From Dehalococcoidia bacterium (GTDB lineage: Bacteria > Chloroflexota > Dehalococcoidia > CAUJGQ01), in contig DATGEL010000022.1 of NCBI GenBank assembly GCA_035310145.1, forward strand, positions 46,073 through 110,072: DNA of 64,000 nt, read 5' to 3'. The notes beneath the pieces were generated by a model. It searched no databases. It was not told the origin of the DNA and saw nothing but the letters and a program-made list of their open reading frames with translations. A program made the translations under genes and the position numbers. Positions 33,949 through 42,413 of this stretch are shown in pieces; position 1 is the stretch's first letter; every line of letters starts with the position of its first letter.

Positions 33949-35058
33949 ATGGCGCATTCCAGCTTCCACCTGCGCGCCACGCTGCTGCCTTACGGCGATG
34001 CCGCGAGCGACTTATGGATCGCCGGCGGCCGCATCAGCTTCACGCCGGTGGTCGGCGCACGAGAACTGGCCCCGGCCGGTGGCTTTGCGCTCCCCGGGCT
34101 GGTCGACAGCCACGTGCATCTCACCGTCGATTTCGGCCGCCTCGGTCTGCCGCGCGGCAGCGCCGAGCTGGTGGCAGAGAACCGGCGGCGCCAGCTCGCC
34201 GCCGGTGTGCTGCTGCTGCGCGACATTGGCTCGGTGAGCGACGCGGCGATCGGGCTGCCCGACGACGACGGGCTGCCAAAGGTGCAGCCGGCGGGGCGCT
34301 ACCTCGCGCCGGCCGATGGCTACGGCGGGATGCAACGGCCGACAACGCCGGAACGCCTGCCGGAAGTGGCCGCGGGGCAGGCGCGGCTGGCGCCCTGGGT
34401 GAAGATCATCGCCGACTGGCCGCGCGTCGCCTCCGACGGCGCGATTCCGGCGCTGCATCGTGGCGAAGTCAACTATTCGGCGGAACGACTGACGGCGGCG
34501 GTGGCAGCCGCGCACGCGGCCGGCGCGCGGGTCGCGGTGCACGCCATGTCGCACGCCGCGGTGGCCGCCGCCGTCGCCGCGCGCGTGGACTGCATCGAGC
34601 ACGCCACGGAGGCGGACGCCGCGCAGGTCGAGGCGATGGCGGCCGCGGGCATCGCCTGGACACCGACGCTGGCCGCCCTCCAGGCGACGCTGCGCAGTGC
34701 CGAGCATCGCGGCCAGCCGGATGTCGCCGCGTGGCTGCGCGCCTGCTTCGAACGGCTGCGCACGGTGCTGCCGCGGGCGCGAGCGCTGGGCGTGCCGGTG
34801 CTCGCCGGCACCGATGTGCTGCCGCCGGGCGCCGTCGTGCGCGAGGTCGCTGCCTTGCAAGAAAGTGGCCTCACGCCCGCGGATGCCCTGGCGGCCGCCT
34901 CCAGCGCGGCGAGATCCTACCTTGGCGTGGCGGGAATCGAAGCCGGCGCTCCGGCGGACCTCGTGCTCTACCCGGTGGACCCGCGCAACGACCCCGAGGT
35001 ACTGGCCAGCCCGAAGTTGATCATGCTCGGAGGCCAGATCATCAGCCGCGGCGCTTGA
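33949..35058 (+). CDS. amidohydrolase family protein
   Basis: 369 aa. TIM-barrel amidohydrolase: ALPGLVDSHVHLTVDF holds the HxH metal motif; VHAMSHAAVAAAV and IEHATEADA follow, and LAGTDVLPPG holds the late metal-binding Asp. Similar to imidazolonepropionase-like or prolidase-like amidohydrolases; substrate unknown. GGAGGA at 33935-33940 fits the ATG at 33949; the frame is open further upstream but without support. Confidence 0.85.
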   Translation: MAHSSFHLRATLLPYGDAASDLWIAGGRISFTPVVGARELAPAGGFALPGLVDSHVHLTVDFGRLGLPRGSAELVAENRRRQLAAGVLLLRDIGSVSDAAIGLPDDDGLPKVQPAGRYLAPADGYGGMQRPTTPERLPEVAAGQARLAPWVKIIADWPRVASDGAIPALHRGEVNYSAERLTAAVAAAHAAGARVAVHAMSHAAVAAAVAARVDCIEHATEADAAQVEAMAAAGIAWTPTLAALQATLRSAEHRGQPDVAAWLRACFERLRTVLPRARALGVPVLAGTDVLPPGAVVREVAALQESGLTPADALAAASSAARSYLGVAGIEAGAPADLVLYPVDPRNDPEVLASPKLIMLGGQIISRGA

Positions 35059-35131
35059 AGCGAGGCCGGTGGTATCCAGCCGTGCGAGGCGCCCGGCGCG
35101 CCTTCAGACCCGGCCGGCGAGTATCGAGATC

Positions 35132-35163
35132 TCTCCTTCGCCTGTTGTACGGCACGAAGGAGA
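35132..35163. terminator. convergent-gene hairpin
   Basis: TCTCCTTCG (35132-35140) and CGAAGGAGA (35155-35163) make a 9-bp stem in the 127-nt gap between the amidohydrolase and the ferritin-like gene. Confidence 0.45.
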
Positions 35164-35185
35164 TGATCCGGGCGATGCGGGCCGC

Positions 35186-36217
35186 TCAGTTCAGGAACAT
35201 CGAGTAGAAGGCCGGCAGTCGATCGCGCCGATCGCCAAGGCCGGCGACATCGAGCCGGTGGACGTACTCGTTGATCTGCTTCTTGCGCACGGCGAGGAAT
35301 TTTTGTACGCCGAGGTCCATCTTGTCCCGGCCGCCGCCCAGCAGCAGCGCTACGGCCTCGAACATCGCGTTGTCCTGGATCTCGGTGAAGAGGACGCCCT
35401 CGCCTTTATCCAGATAGGCGTGGATCTCCTCGCGGCGCTCCGGTTCTTTTTCCAGCACGTACTTCAGGTGCATCACGCCGAAGGCCAGGTGGCGCGACTC
35501 GTCCTGCGCGCACATGCGAAAGATGCGCTTGTCCACGTCGGTTTGGCCGATCCACTCGCCGCAACGGAACAGGCTCTGCACGAAGCCTTCCGAGAGCACG
35601 TGCATGATCGCCGACATCTCGGAGAAGTCGCGCCCGTCCATGATGTTGCGCAGGCCGGCGGCGCCCGTCTCTTGCAGGAGGCCGCCGCCGTTCACCAGGG
35701 CGCGCTTGCGAAAGACGTCGAAGTGGCGCGCCTCGTCCATCACCTGCGTCGACAGGAAGAGCTTGGCCTCGAAGTACTCGGCGGGAATCTGCGGAATCCA
35801 CTTGCCCGGCACGTCGCCGGCGATGAACTCGACCTCGGTCAGGTAGGTGCAGAGCTGGCACATCGCGCGTTCGAGGTCCTCGGGCAACTCGCTGAGCTCA
35901 CGCCAGGGAATATCCGTCGCCGAGGACCACTGGCGCTGCAGCGCCTCCTCGTAGAGGAAGGTCGCGTTCTCGGCCCAGACGTCGGCGCGATCGCGGATCG
36001 TGTAACCCACGCTGGCGACACCGGACCGCGCCTCGGCGCCGCGCGGCAAGTACGTCGCCCGGCGCGTGCTCTCCGGAATCTCGCCGTACGATCCGATGCG
36101 AATGTCGTCGAGCGTCAGGCCGCGTTTGCCGGGCCGTGCCCGCACGCCCCATTCCGCCGCGGAAGGGCCGCTCAGCTCCTGAACCCGCGCTTCGATCTCG
36201 CGTGTGTCGATCGCCAT
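35186..36217 (-). CDS. ferritin-like di-iron protein, ribonucleotide-reductase-R2/AurF-type fold
   Basis: 343 aa. The four-helix di-iron signature is visible as LTEVEFIAGDVPG, then DEARHFDVF (ExxH) and CAQDESRHLAFG (ExxH), with a helix-rich region around EGFVQSLFRCGEWIG. These are the ligands of R2-like oxidases and N-oxygenases. No radical tyrosine or reductase partner can be assigned from sequence alone. GGGGGG about 7 nt before the ATG at 36217 supports that start. Confidence 0.75.
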   Translation of the reverse strand: MAIDTREIEARVQELSGPSAAEWGVRARPGKRGLTLDDIRIGSYGEIPESTRRATYLPRGAEARSGVASVGYTIRDRADVWAENATFLYEEALQRQWSSATDIPWRELSELPEDLERAMCQLCTYLTEVEFIAGDVPGKWIPQIPAEYFEAKLFLSTQVMDEARHFDVFRKRALVNGGGLLQETGAAGLRNIMDGRDFSEMSAIMHVLSEGFVQSLFRCGEWIGQTDVDKRIFRMCAQDESRHLAFGVMHLKYVLEKEPERREEIHAYLDKGEGVLFTEIQDNAMFEAVALLLGGGRDKMDLGVQKFLAVRKKQINEYVHRLDVAGLGDRRDRLPAFYSMFLN

Positions 36218-36257
36218 GACCATGCCCCCCGCGCCTGCATCGCTTTGCCTGTACACA

Positions 36258-36287
36258 AGTATCCGAATCGACGGCGCAGCCTGTCAA
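36258..36287 (-). promoter_or_regulatory. promoter of the ferritin-like gene
   Basis: On the minus strand a perfect TTGACA (36287-36282), 18-nt spacer and GATACT (36263-36258, 4 of 6). Located about 41 nt before the start, right after the stop of the upstream membrane gene. Confidence 0.6.
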
Positions 36288-36887
36288 TCAACACCGGTCA
36301 CCAGGCCGCGGGCAACCGCACCCCGGTTCGCGGCCGGGCAGCAATACGTAGGACAGCGGTGCGGCGAGCAGCAATAAGAGGCCGGCGCAGGCGGCGGCGC
36401 CTTCACGCCAGCTATTGCGGTAGACGATCGCGCTGAGCCACGGCGTCACCCCGCCAAGCCCGGCAAGCAACGACGCTGCGAGCGCCGGCCAGGCGCCGGC
36501 ACGCGGCAGGGCGTGCCGCAGTTGTTGCCAGCCGCCTGCCAGCACAGCGGCGCGGGCCAGGCCGAGGAGGATCAGCGTCGCTGTCAGCTGCCAGAGATGC
36601 GTCAGGTTCGGCAAGGCCAGCAGCAGGAGCAGGCCGCCGGCCAGGCTGCCCGCCGTGACCGGTGTACGCACGCCGGCGCGGCGCGTGAGGAGCACTGCGC
36701 CGTGCATCGCCAGCCCGGTTGCCGCCAGCGAGATCGCGCCAACGAGAATCAACGCCGCGTTCGGCCAGGCGAACTCCTGACCCATCGACCCGTGCAGCGG
36801 CAGCGCCGCCCACACGCCGGCTCCCGCGTTCAGCGCCAGCGCGGCGGCGGCCACACAGGCAGGAATAAACTCGGCGCGCCGGCTCAA
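36288..36887 (-). CDS. multi-helix membrane protein, unknown
   Basis: 199 aa. About five hydrophobic segments: CVAAAALALNAGAGVWAALP, ALILVGAISLAATGLAMHGAVLL, SLAGGLLLLLALPNLTHLW, LTATLILLGLARAAVLAGG, AALAASLLAGLGGV and the C-terminal LLLLLAAPLSYVLLP. No motif recognised. Its TTG start overlaps the TGA stop of the exonuclease gene upstream (TTGA), so translation is coupled. Confidence 0.65.
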   Translation of the reverse strand: MSRRAEFIPACVAAAALALNAGAGVWAALPLHGSMGQEFAWPNAALILVGAISLAATGLAMHGAVLLTRRAGVRTPVTAGSLAGGLLLLLALPNLTHLWQLTATLILLGLARAAVLAGGWQQLRHALPRAGAWPALAASLLAGLGGVTPWLSAIVYRNSWREGAAACAGLLLLLAAPLSYVLLPGREPGCGCPRPGDRC

Positions 36888-37867
36888 GCGATGCCCGGCA
36901 GGGGCAATTGCATCGCCTGGCCACTGGGGAATGCTTCGATGCCGCGGCGGCGCAGATCCTGCGCGAACTCCGGCGCAAAGCCGTGCAGGGTGTAGACCAT
37001 GCGCGCCCGTGAAAGCTCTACGTAGCGCAGCAGATCGTCGTAACCGCAGTGGTCGGAGAGCGGGAACGCCTCGTCGCAGCGGTAGCGGAACCTCGCGCCG
37101 GAGTCCATCGCCCAGCCGGAAAGCATGGCGAAGCGGAAGCGCCGCTCATCGCCGAAGAGCCGGTTCTTGCGCGACTGCGGCGGGCAGACGATCACGGTGC
37201 GATCGTCCGCGGGCGCATCCCAGCCCGCGCACTCGGGCAACTGCACACCGTGGCGGGCGTAGACGGCGTTGATCGCCTGGATCGCGGGGTGCACCAGCGT
37301 GGGCAGGCCATGCCGCTGCAGCAGGGCGATCACCTCCTGCGCCTTGCCCAGCGAGTAGGCGAAGAGCACCGGCGTCTGTCGCGTGGCGAAGCCCTGCTCG
37401 CAGAAGGCGACGATTTGCGACACAACACGCTCTTCCGGCGGAAAGACGTAGCGCGGCCGCCCGAAGGTCGTCTCCATCACCAGCAGATCGGCCTCGGGCA
37501 CTACGGCCCTCTCCGTCGTGGCCGAGGGACGCAGCCGCAGATCGCCGGAGTAGAGCAGCCGGCGGCCGCCTGCTTCCACCAGCGCCTGCGCCGAGCCGAG
37601 CACGTGCCCGGCGGGATAGAGCGTGAGCCGCGCCGGACCGACTCGCAGCGGCGCATGAAAGGGAAGCGCCCGCAAATCCGCGCCGCCGTAGCGAAGGCGA
37701 ATCAGGTCGGCGGTCGCCGGCGTGCAGATGGTGCGCGCGTGGCGGCGCACGTGGTCGGAGTGAGCGTGAGAAACCACCGCCAGCGGCCGCGCCGCGTGCG
37801 GATCCAGCCACAGGCCGGCGGAGGGGATGCTCACGCCGTCGCCAATTGCGAACGCTTCGTCTCGCAT
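36884..37867 (-). CDS. MBL-fold exonuclease-like protein (ligase-associated DNA exonuclease family)
   Basis: 327 aa. Begins MRDEAFAIGDGVSIPSAGLWLDP, then the metal motif SHAHSDHVRR, YPAGHVLGSAQALVEAGGRRLLYSGDLRLRP, VPEADLLVMETTFGRPRYVFP and a C-terminal PLSDHCGYDDLLRYVE; typical of the family that processes DNA or RNA ends. It is not fused to or beside a ligase here. Divergent from the phosphodiesterase gene. Confidence 0.85.
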   Translation of the reverse strand: MRDEAFAIGDGVSIPSAGLWLDPHAARPLAVVSHAHSDHVRRHARTICTPATADLIRLRYGGADLRALPFHAPLRVGPARLTLYPAGHVLGSAQALVEAGGRRLLYSGDLRLRPSATTERAVVPEADLLVMETTFGRPRYVFPPEERVVSQIVAFCEQGFATRQTPVLFAYSLGKAQEVIALLQRHGLPTLVHPAIQAINAVYARHGVQLPECAGWDAPADDRTVIVCPPQSRKNRLFGDERRFRFAMLSGWAMDSGARFRYRCDEAFPLSDHCGYDDLLRYVELSRARMVYTLHGFAPEFAQDLRRRGIEAFPSGQAMQLPLPGIA

Positions 37868-37984
37868 GCCGGGCAGACGCTCCTGCTGGCATCGTACGAT
37901 ACTGTCGCAGCTTCCCGGATCGCCGGTTCGCCCGGTGGGGCCGCCCGCTCCGCGACCGCAACAGCCGGGCAGGAAGGAGGGGCC

Positions 37985-39454
37985 GTGATCCTGATCTGGG
38001 TGTTCGACGGCCTGCGACCGGACCTCGTGCAGCCGGCGCTGATGCCGCGGCTCAACGCCATGCGGCAGCGCGGCGCCTGGTTCAGTCAAAGCTACTGCGC
38101 CTTCCCGCCCGTCACGCGCGTCAATGCGGCCACGCTGGCCAGCGGCTCGTCGCCGGCGCTGCACGGCATTCCCGGCAACACGCTGTACCTGCGAGCTGGC
38201 GCCGGAGGCCGCTTCGGCAGCACCGGCGACGACGCCGTCCTGCGCGGCCTGCGCGTCGGGTCCGCCGCACCGTTGCTGGGGGCGCCCACGCTGGCGGAAA
38301 CGCTGGCGGCGCATGGGCAGCACACACTGGTGGTGGGTACAGGCTCGCCCGGCTGTGCCTATCTGCTGCATCCAGAGGTTGGGCGGGCCGGCGGTGCGAT
38401 CTGGCATCCCGCCTTCTGCGAGCCGGCCGGCCTGGGCGCCCGCGTGGCGGCAGTGCTGGGCCCTCAACCGGACACCACTGGTTACAGCGTCGAGGCGCTC
38501 AGCGCCCGCGTCGATTATGCCGCGCGGGCGCTGAGCGAAGTCCTGGTCCCGGCGATCGAGCCGGCGCTGGTCATCTTCTGGTGTACCGTGCCGGACGGAC
38601 TGCACCACCGCTTCGGTCTGGGCAGCCCGGAGGCAACGGCCGGGCTGCACCGCGCCGATGCGACCTTCGGCGGCGCCATAGATGCCCTGGCCGAGCGGAC
38701 CGGCAACTCGCTCGATGTGATCGTCACCGCGGACCACGGCTATGCGACCGTCAACCGGCACGTGGATGTGGCGGGCGAACTGGGCGCGACGTGGCGGAGC
38801 CGGCGCCACGCGGACGCCTGGGCGGTCACGGTGGATGGCGGTGCGGCGCACCTCTTCGCACGGGACGGCAGGAGGCCGGACGCGGCCCTACGCCGCGTGA
38901 CGGTCGAAAGCTTGCTCGAGCACGATTGGGCGGGAGCGGTGTTCGCCGGAGAGGAGACGCCCGGGGCGCTGCCGCTGGCTGCGCTGGGCATCGACTGCGC
39001 GCGGGCGCCCGACCTGCTCGTGACCTTCGCCTGGAGCGATGCGCCGAACGCCCACGGTTTCCGCGGCCAGAGTCCGGGCGGCGGCGCCATCGCCATCGGC
39101 GCCGGCGATCACGGCGGCGCCGCGCCCTTCGAATTGCGAAACACGCTGCTGGCTGCAGGACCGTCGTTCCGGCAGGGCGCGTGGAATGGGGCTGCCGGCA
39201 TCGGAGACATCGCGCCGACCGTGTGCCGCCTGCTCGGCGTGCCCGCTCCGGCGCGGTGGGACGGGCGTGTGCTGCATGAAGCGCTGGCTGGCCAGGAAGC
39301 GGTGCAGACAGGACACGCCGGCGCGGAGTCGGCGGAGCTGCTGATGGCCGGCGAGGACGCCAGGCAGCTCTGGCTTTCATTGGTGCGCCGCGGCAGGAGC
39401 GCCTATGTGCAGGCGGCCGGAAGGGGCGACCCGGCCGCCTTTTCTTATGACTGA
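37985..39454 (+). CDS. alkaline-phosphatase-superfamily phosphodiesterase / nucleotide pyrophosphatase
   Basis: 489 aa. LIWVFDGLRPDLVQPALMPRLNAM, FPPVTRVNAATLASGSSPALHGIPGN with the nucleophile Thr/Ser region, PDGLHHRFG, VTADHGYATV and SWSDAPNAHG-like FAWSDAPNAHGFRG with metal-binding residues. Matches the type I phosphodiesterase (Phosphodiest) family. The GTG at 37985 has AAGGAGG directly upstream. No signal peptide. Divergent from the MBL exonuclease gene. Confidence 0.85.
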   Translation: MILIWVFDGLRPDLVQPALMPRLNAMRQRGAWFSQSYCAFPPVTRVNAATLASGSSPALHGIPGNTLYLRAGAGGRFGSTGDDAVLRGLRVGSAAPLLGAPTLAETLAAHGQHTLVVGTGSPGCAYLLHPEVGRAGGAIWHPAFCEPAGLGARVAAVLGPQPDTTGYSVEALSARVDYAARALSEVLVPAIEPALVIFWCTVPDGLHHRFGLGSPEATAGLHRADATFGGAIDALAERTGNSLDVIVTADHGYATVNRHVDVAGELGATWRSRRHADAWAVTVDGGAAHLFARDGRRPDAALRRVTVESLLEHDWAGAVFAGEETPGALPLAALGIDCARAPDLLVTFAWSDAPNAHGFRGQSPGGGAIAIGAGDHGGAAPFELRNTLLAAGPSFRQGAWNGAAGIGDIAPTVCRLLGVPAPARWDGRVLHEALAGQEAVQTGHAGAESAELLMAGEDARQLWLSLVRRGRSAYVQAAGRGDPAAFSYD

Positions 39455-39724
39455 GCCCGGCGGCGCACTGCCAGGCGCAGCACAATTGCCAGCATCTCCT
39501 AAGCGATCAATGGCGTACACTGCTAACGAACACCCTGTCCGACCCGCAGGCGCACCGCGTTGCGGATTCCGTTACCGATCCGTACCGCGACGTGCCGCTG
39601 CGTCGATGCGCGGCGCCGGGAGCGGGTGCGACAATCGTGGAGGCGCTGGGCCATGCGGACGAGCGGACGCGGGAGGCGCGCCGCCGGCCGCGAGCGGACA
39701 GCACCCCACGAGGAGCGGGGCACG
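39455..39724. other. intergenic stretch before the response regulator
   Basis: 270 nt. TACACT at 39516-39521 could be a -10, but it is 200 nt from the start. No other feature seen. Confidence 0.4.
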
Positions 39725-40477
39725 ATGGCGGTCGAATCTCCGGCCGGAATCAGTATGTTGGTAGTCAGCGACGGCCGCGATTGGCCCGATGCGACGGCAG
39801 GCGGGCTGGAGAAGCTCGGCTGGATGACCTGGCGCATCTCGCCGGCCGATGTCGAACGTGGGGACGTTGCCAGCCGGCCGCCCGAGGTCGCCGTGATCGC
39901 CCTCTCGCAACCGCTCGGCTCGATCGTCAACACCGTGCAGAATCTGGACGCCGAGGCGCCGGGCCTGCCAATGATCGTGCTGAGCGACGATCCGGCCGTC
40001 GCCGAGCAGGCGCTCTTCGCCGGCGCCATCGCCGTCCTGCCCTGGAGCGCCCGCGCCTCGCTGGTGCATGCGCAGTTGCGCGCCGTGCTGCGCCACGCCG
40101 CCGGCACGCGCCCGGCCAGCGAGCCCGCGGGCATTCTGCGCGTGCGCTCGCTCAAGGTCGATTCACTGCGCTGCGAAGTGACCGCCAACCACCGCCGCCT
40201 CGACCTGACGCCGACCGAATACCGCATCCTGCACGCCCTGGTGAAGCATGCCGGCCGCGTGCTCGGCGCCGACTTCCTCCTGCAGCAGGCGGCGGGCGTC
40301 AACCTCAAAGCGCCGAGTCCCCGCGAGATCGTCAAGGTGCACGTCGCGCGGCTGCGGCGCAAGCTCTTCGAAGCGACCGGCGAACCGGACTACATCGTGA
40401 ACGTGCGCAACGTCGGCTACTTGCTGGAGCGGCGTCGGCGAACCTCCCGCAGAACACCGGACAGCTCGGCCCCCTGA
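39725..40477 (+). CDS. OmpR-type response regulator with degenerate receiver
   Basis: 250 aa. C-terminal winged helix: LDLTPTEYRILHALVKHAGRVLGADFLLQQAA, VKVHVARLRRKLFEATGEPDYIVNVRNVGYLL, a standard DNA-binding effector domain. The N-terminal receiver-like part (12-125) has lost the phospho-accepting Asp: EVAVIALSQPLG where D is expected, and the conserved Lys is Trp in VLPWSA. Likely an atypical, phosphorylation-independent regulator. The ATG at 39725 has AGGAG 9 nt upstream. No sensor kinase is adjacent. Confidence 0.85.
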   Translation: MAVESPAGISMLVVSDGRDWPDATAGGLEKLGWMTWRISPADVERGDVASRPPEVAVIALSQPLGSIVNTVQNLDAEAPGLPMIVLSDDPAVAEQALFAGAIAVLPWSARASLVHAQLRAVLRHAAGTRPASEPAGILRVRSLKVDSLRCEVTANHRRLDLTPTEYRILHALVKHAGRVLGADFLLQQAAGVNLKAPSPREIVKVHVARLRRKLFEATGEPDYIVNVRNVGYLLERRRRTSRRTPDSSAP

Positions 40478-40573
40478 GCGAGACAACGCCCACGCGCGAC
40501 TGATTCCGTTGTCGCCCTCATTGCCCGCGCGGTACGATGATCGCAGGAGATCGTCTGGCCGCGAGGGCTCGGT

Positions 40574-41164
40574 ATGCGCTTCCTGCTCGTGGCGATTCTT
40601 GGCTATCTAATCGGCGCGCTGCCTGTCGCCTACCTGGTCACGCGCCTGCTCACCGGGCGTGACTTGCGCCGGCTCGGCACCGGCAACGTCGGCGTGATGA
40701 ACACGATCCGCCAGGCGGGGCTGCCCGCCGGCATGATTGTGTTCCTGGCGGAAGGCGGCAAAGGCGCCGCCGCCGTGGCGCTTGGCCGGGCGCTCACGCG
40801 CAACGTAGACGGCGCCTTGCTGGCCGCGTTGCTGGCGCTGATCGGCGTGAACTGGTCGGTGTTTGTCGGCTTCGCGGGCGGGCGCGGTTCAACGCTGTGC
40901 GTGTTCGTTTGCCTCGTGATCGCGCCGTGGGTGTTGCTGGGCAGCGCCGCGGTCTGGCTGGCGGTCTATACGCTGCGCCGCGACAACTTCATCGCCACGC
41001 GGGTGAACATTATCGCCTTTCCCCTGCTGACGCTGGCGATTACGCACCGCTGGACGTTCTTCGTCTTCGCCTCGCTCGCCTGCCTCGTCGTGCTGCTGCG
41101 GCACGACCGCCGCACCGATGACCACTACCAGCTCGCTGTCCAGCCCGTGCGCCACGACGATTGA
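40574..41164 (+). CDS. plsY: PlsY, glycerol-3-phosphate acyltransferase
   Basis: 196 aa integral membrane enzyme that acylates glycerol-3-phosphate from acyl-phosphate. Conserved: GTGNVGVMNTIRQAG, EGGKGA, FAGGRGSTL. These match the three PlsY loops, though the first loop reads MNTIRQAG rather than the usual TNVLRTLG. Five or so membrane helices. Preceded by TTGTCG (40509-40514)-N18-TACGAT (40533-40538). Confidence 0.87.
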   Translation: MRFLLVAILGYLIGALPVAYLVTRLLTGRDLRRLGTGNVGVMNTIRQAGLPAGMIVFLAEGGKGAAAVALGRALTRNVDGALLAALLALIGVNWSVFVGFAGGRGSTLCVFVCLVIAPWVLLGSAAVWLAVYTLRRDNFIATRVNIIAFPLLTLAITHRWTFFVFASLACLVVLLRHDRRTDDHYQLAVQPVRHDD

Positions 41165-41288
41165 TGCGCGTGCCCAACCCAAATGCATGCACCCCTGCCC
41201 CGCGCACGGCGCAAGCCGGCCACGGGCGCTCGATCCGTGGGGCCGGACGCACGATTGCGGAACCGTCGCGCGCACGCAGGAGATGCCG

Positions 41289-41861
41289 ATGAACGCCTTT
41301 CACCGCTGGTACTGCCGCTCCGGCCGCTGGCGCCGGCGGCTCTACGACACGATCCTGCCCGGACTCTTCAAAGACGTGGACCTGGGCGACGATCCGCTGG
41401 AGATTGGCCCTGGCCCTGGGATCACCACCGACTGGCTGCGCCAGCGCGTGCCGCATCTCACGGCGATCGAGATCGACCGGCGGCTGGCGGCGTCGCTTGA
41501 GCAGCGCCTGGCGGGCAGCAACGTCACCGTGATCGAAGGCGACGCGGCGAAGATGCCGTTTCCCGATGCCGCCTTCAGCGCGGCCATCAGCCTGACCATG
41601 CTGCATCACGTACCCACGCGGTTGCAGGACCGCCTGCTGGGCGAGGCGTGCCGCGTGCTCAAACCCGGCGGCGTCTTCGTCGGCATCGACAGCACGCCGA
41701 GCTTCGTCTGGAACCTCTACCACCTGTTCGACGACCGCTTTCCTGTGGATCCGGACGGTTTCGGCGCGCGGCTGGAGCGCGCCGGCTTCGGCGACGTCAG
41801 CGTGCGCCGGAATCCCGGCCGGCCCGGCTTCAGTTTCCGCGCCCGGCGGCCGCCCGCCTGA
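41289..41861 (+). CDS. class I SAM-dependent methyltransferase
   Basis: 190 aa, starts MNAFHRWYCRSGRWRRRLYD. Motif I LEIGPGPGITTDWL, acidic loop IEIDRRLAASLEQRL, VIEGDAAKMPFPDAAFSAAISLTMLHHVPTR and RVLKPGGVFVGID. A small-molecule or lipid methyltransferase; substrate unknown. AGGAG at 41277-41281 favours the ATG at 41289 rather than the one at 41283. Confidence 0.85.
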   Translation: MNAFHRWYCRSGRWRRRLYDTILPGLFKDVDLGDDPLEIGPGPGITTDWLRQRVPHLTAIEIDRRLAASLEQRLAGSNVTVIEGDAAKMPFPDAAFSAAISLTMLHHVPTRLQDRLLGEACRVLKPGGVFVGIDSTPSFVWNLYHLFDDRFPVDPDGFGARLERAGFGDVSVRRNPGRPGFSFRARRPPA

Positions 41862-41890
41862 CCCGTTTGCGGTGACGATACGGCGTCCGC

Positions 41891-42217
41891 CTACTGCGCC
41901 GGCGAGTAGGCCGTGGGACGCAGGAAGCGGGCGTTGATCCGCAGCAGCAGCGGGCCGTCGGCCTCCGAGGCGGCGCGCGCCTTCTGCCATTCCTCATCGG
42001 CGCCGAACGCCTTCCACTTGCGTTCGCGGTCCCCCATGTCGTCGAAGCGCATCATGTAGACGAGCTCGTTGCTGTAGCCGCCAATCTCGTTGGTCCAGAA
42101 GCCGACCACGTCCATCTTGTAACGGGCGAAGATCTTGAGCGTGACCTCCGCGAAGCGCTTGTTCAGCGCCGGAAGCTTGCCGGGCAGGGCCTCGTAGCTG
42201 CGCAGCTCGTAAAGCAC
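41891..42217 (-). CDS. NIPSNAP family protein
   Basis: 108 aa. VLYELRSYEALPGKLPALNKRF, FWTNEIGGYSNELVYMMRFDDMGDRERKWKAF and the Pro-rich end match the NIPSNAP ferredoxin-like barrel. Function uncertain; often in catabolic contexts. GTG start with GGAGA 9 nt upstream. Confidence 0.87.
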   Translation of the reverse strand: MLYELRSYEALPGKLPALNKRFAEVTLKIFARYKMDVVGFWTNEIGGYSNELVYMMRFDDMGDRERKWKAFGADEEWQKARAASEADGPLLLRINARFLRPTAYSPAQ

Positions 42218-42413
42218 GGCGGATCTCTCCTTCGCAAGCCGCCCGCCGGCGTCGTCCTGCCGGCACGGCCAGCGCGCATGATACGAAGGGCACGGCGTCT
42301 CGGCAATCCGGCACGCCACCCGGTCAGGCAATAGCCCTGTGCTACACTTCCCACGCTGCGGCGGCCGCAGAACGACTGCATGGCGCCCGGCAGTTTTCGT
42401 TGAGGACGGCTGC

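Noticed and set aside
33783..35207. 474-codon frame overlapping the amidohydrolase in another frame
   Set aside because: Extremely Arg/Ala-rich and without motifs; the frame at 33949 carries the metal-binding HxH and Asp motifs and a good ribosome binding site.
37891..37900. Perfect palindrome ATCGTACGAT between divergent genes
   Set aside because: Only 10 bp and contains a promoter-like TACGAT; no second half-site, so an operator cannot be supported.
37049..37984. In-frame extension of the phosphodiesterase upstream to 37049
   Set aside because: It would run opposite the MBL exonuclease gene and lacks any support; the GTG at 37985 has AAGGAGG directly upstream and homology begins there.
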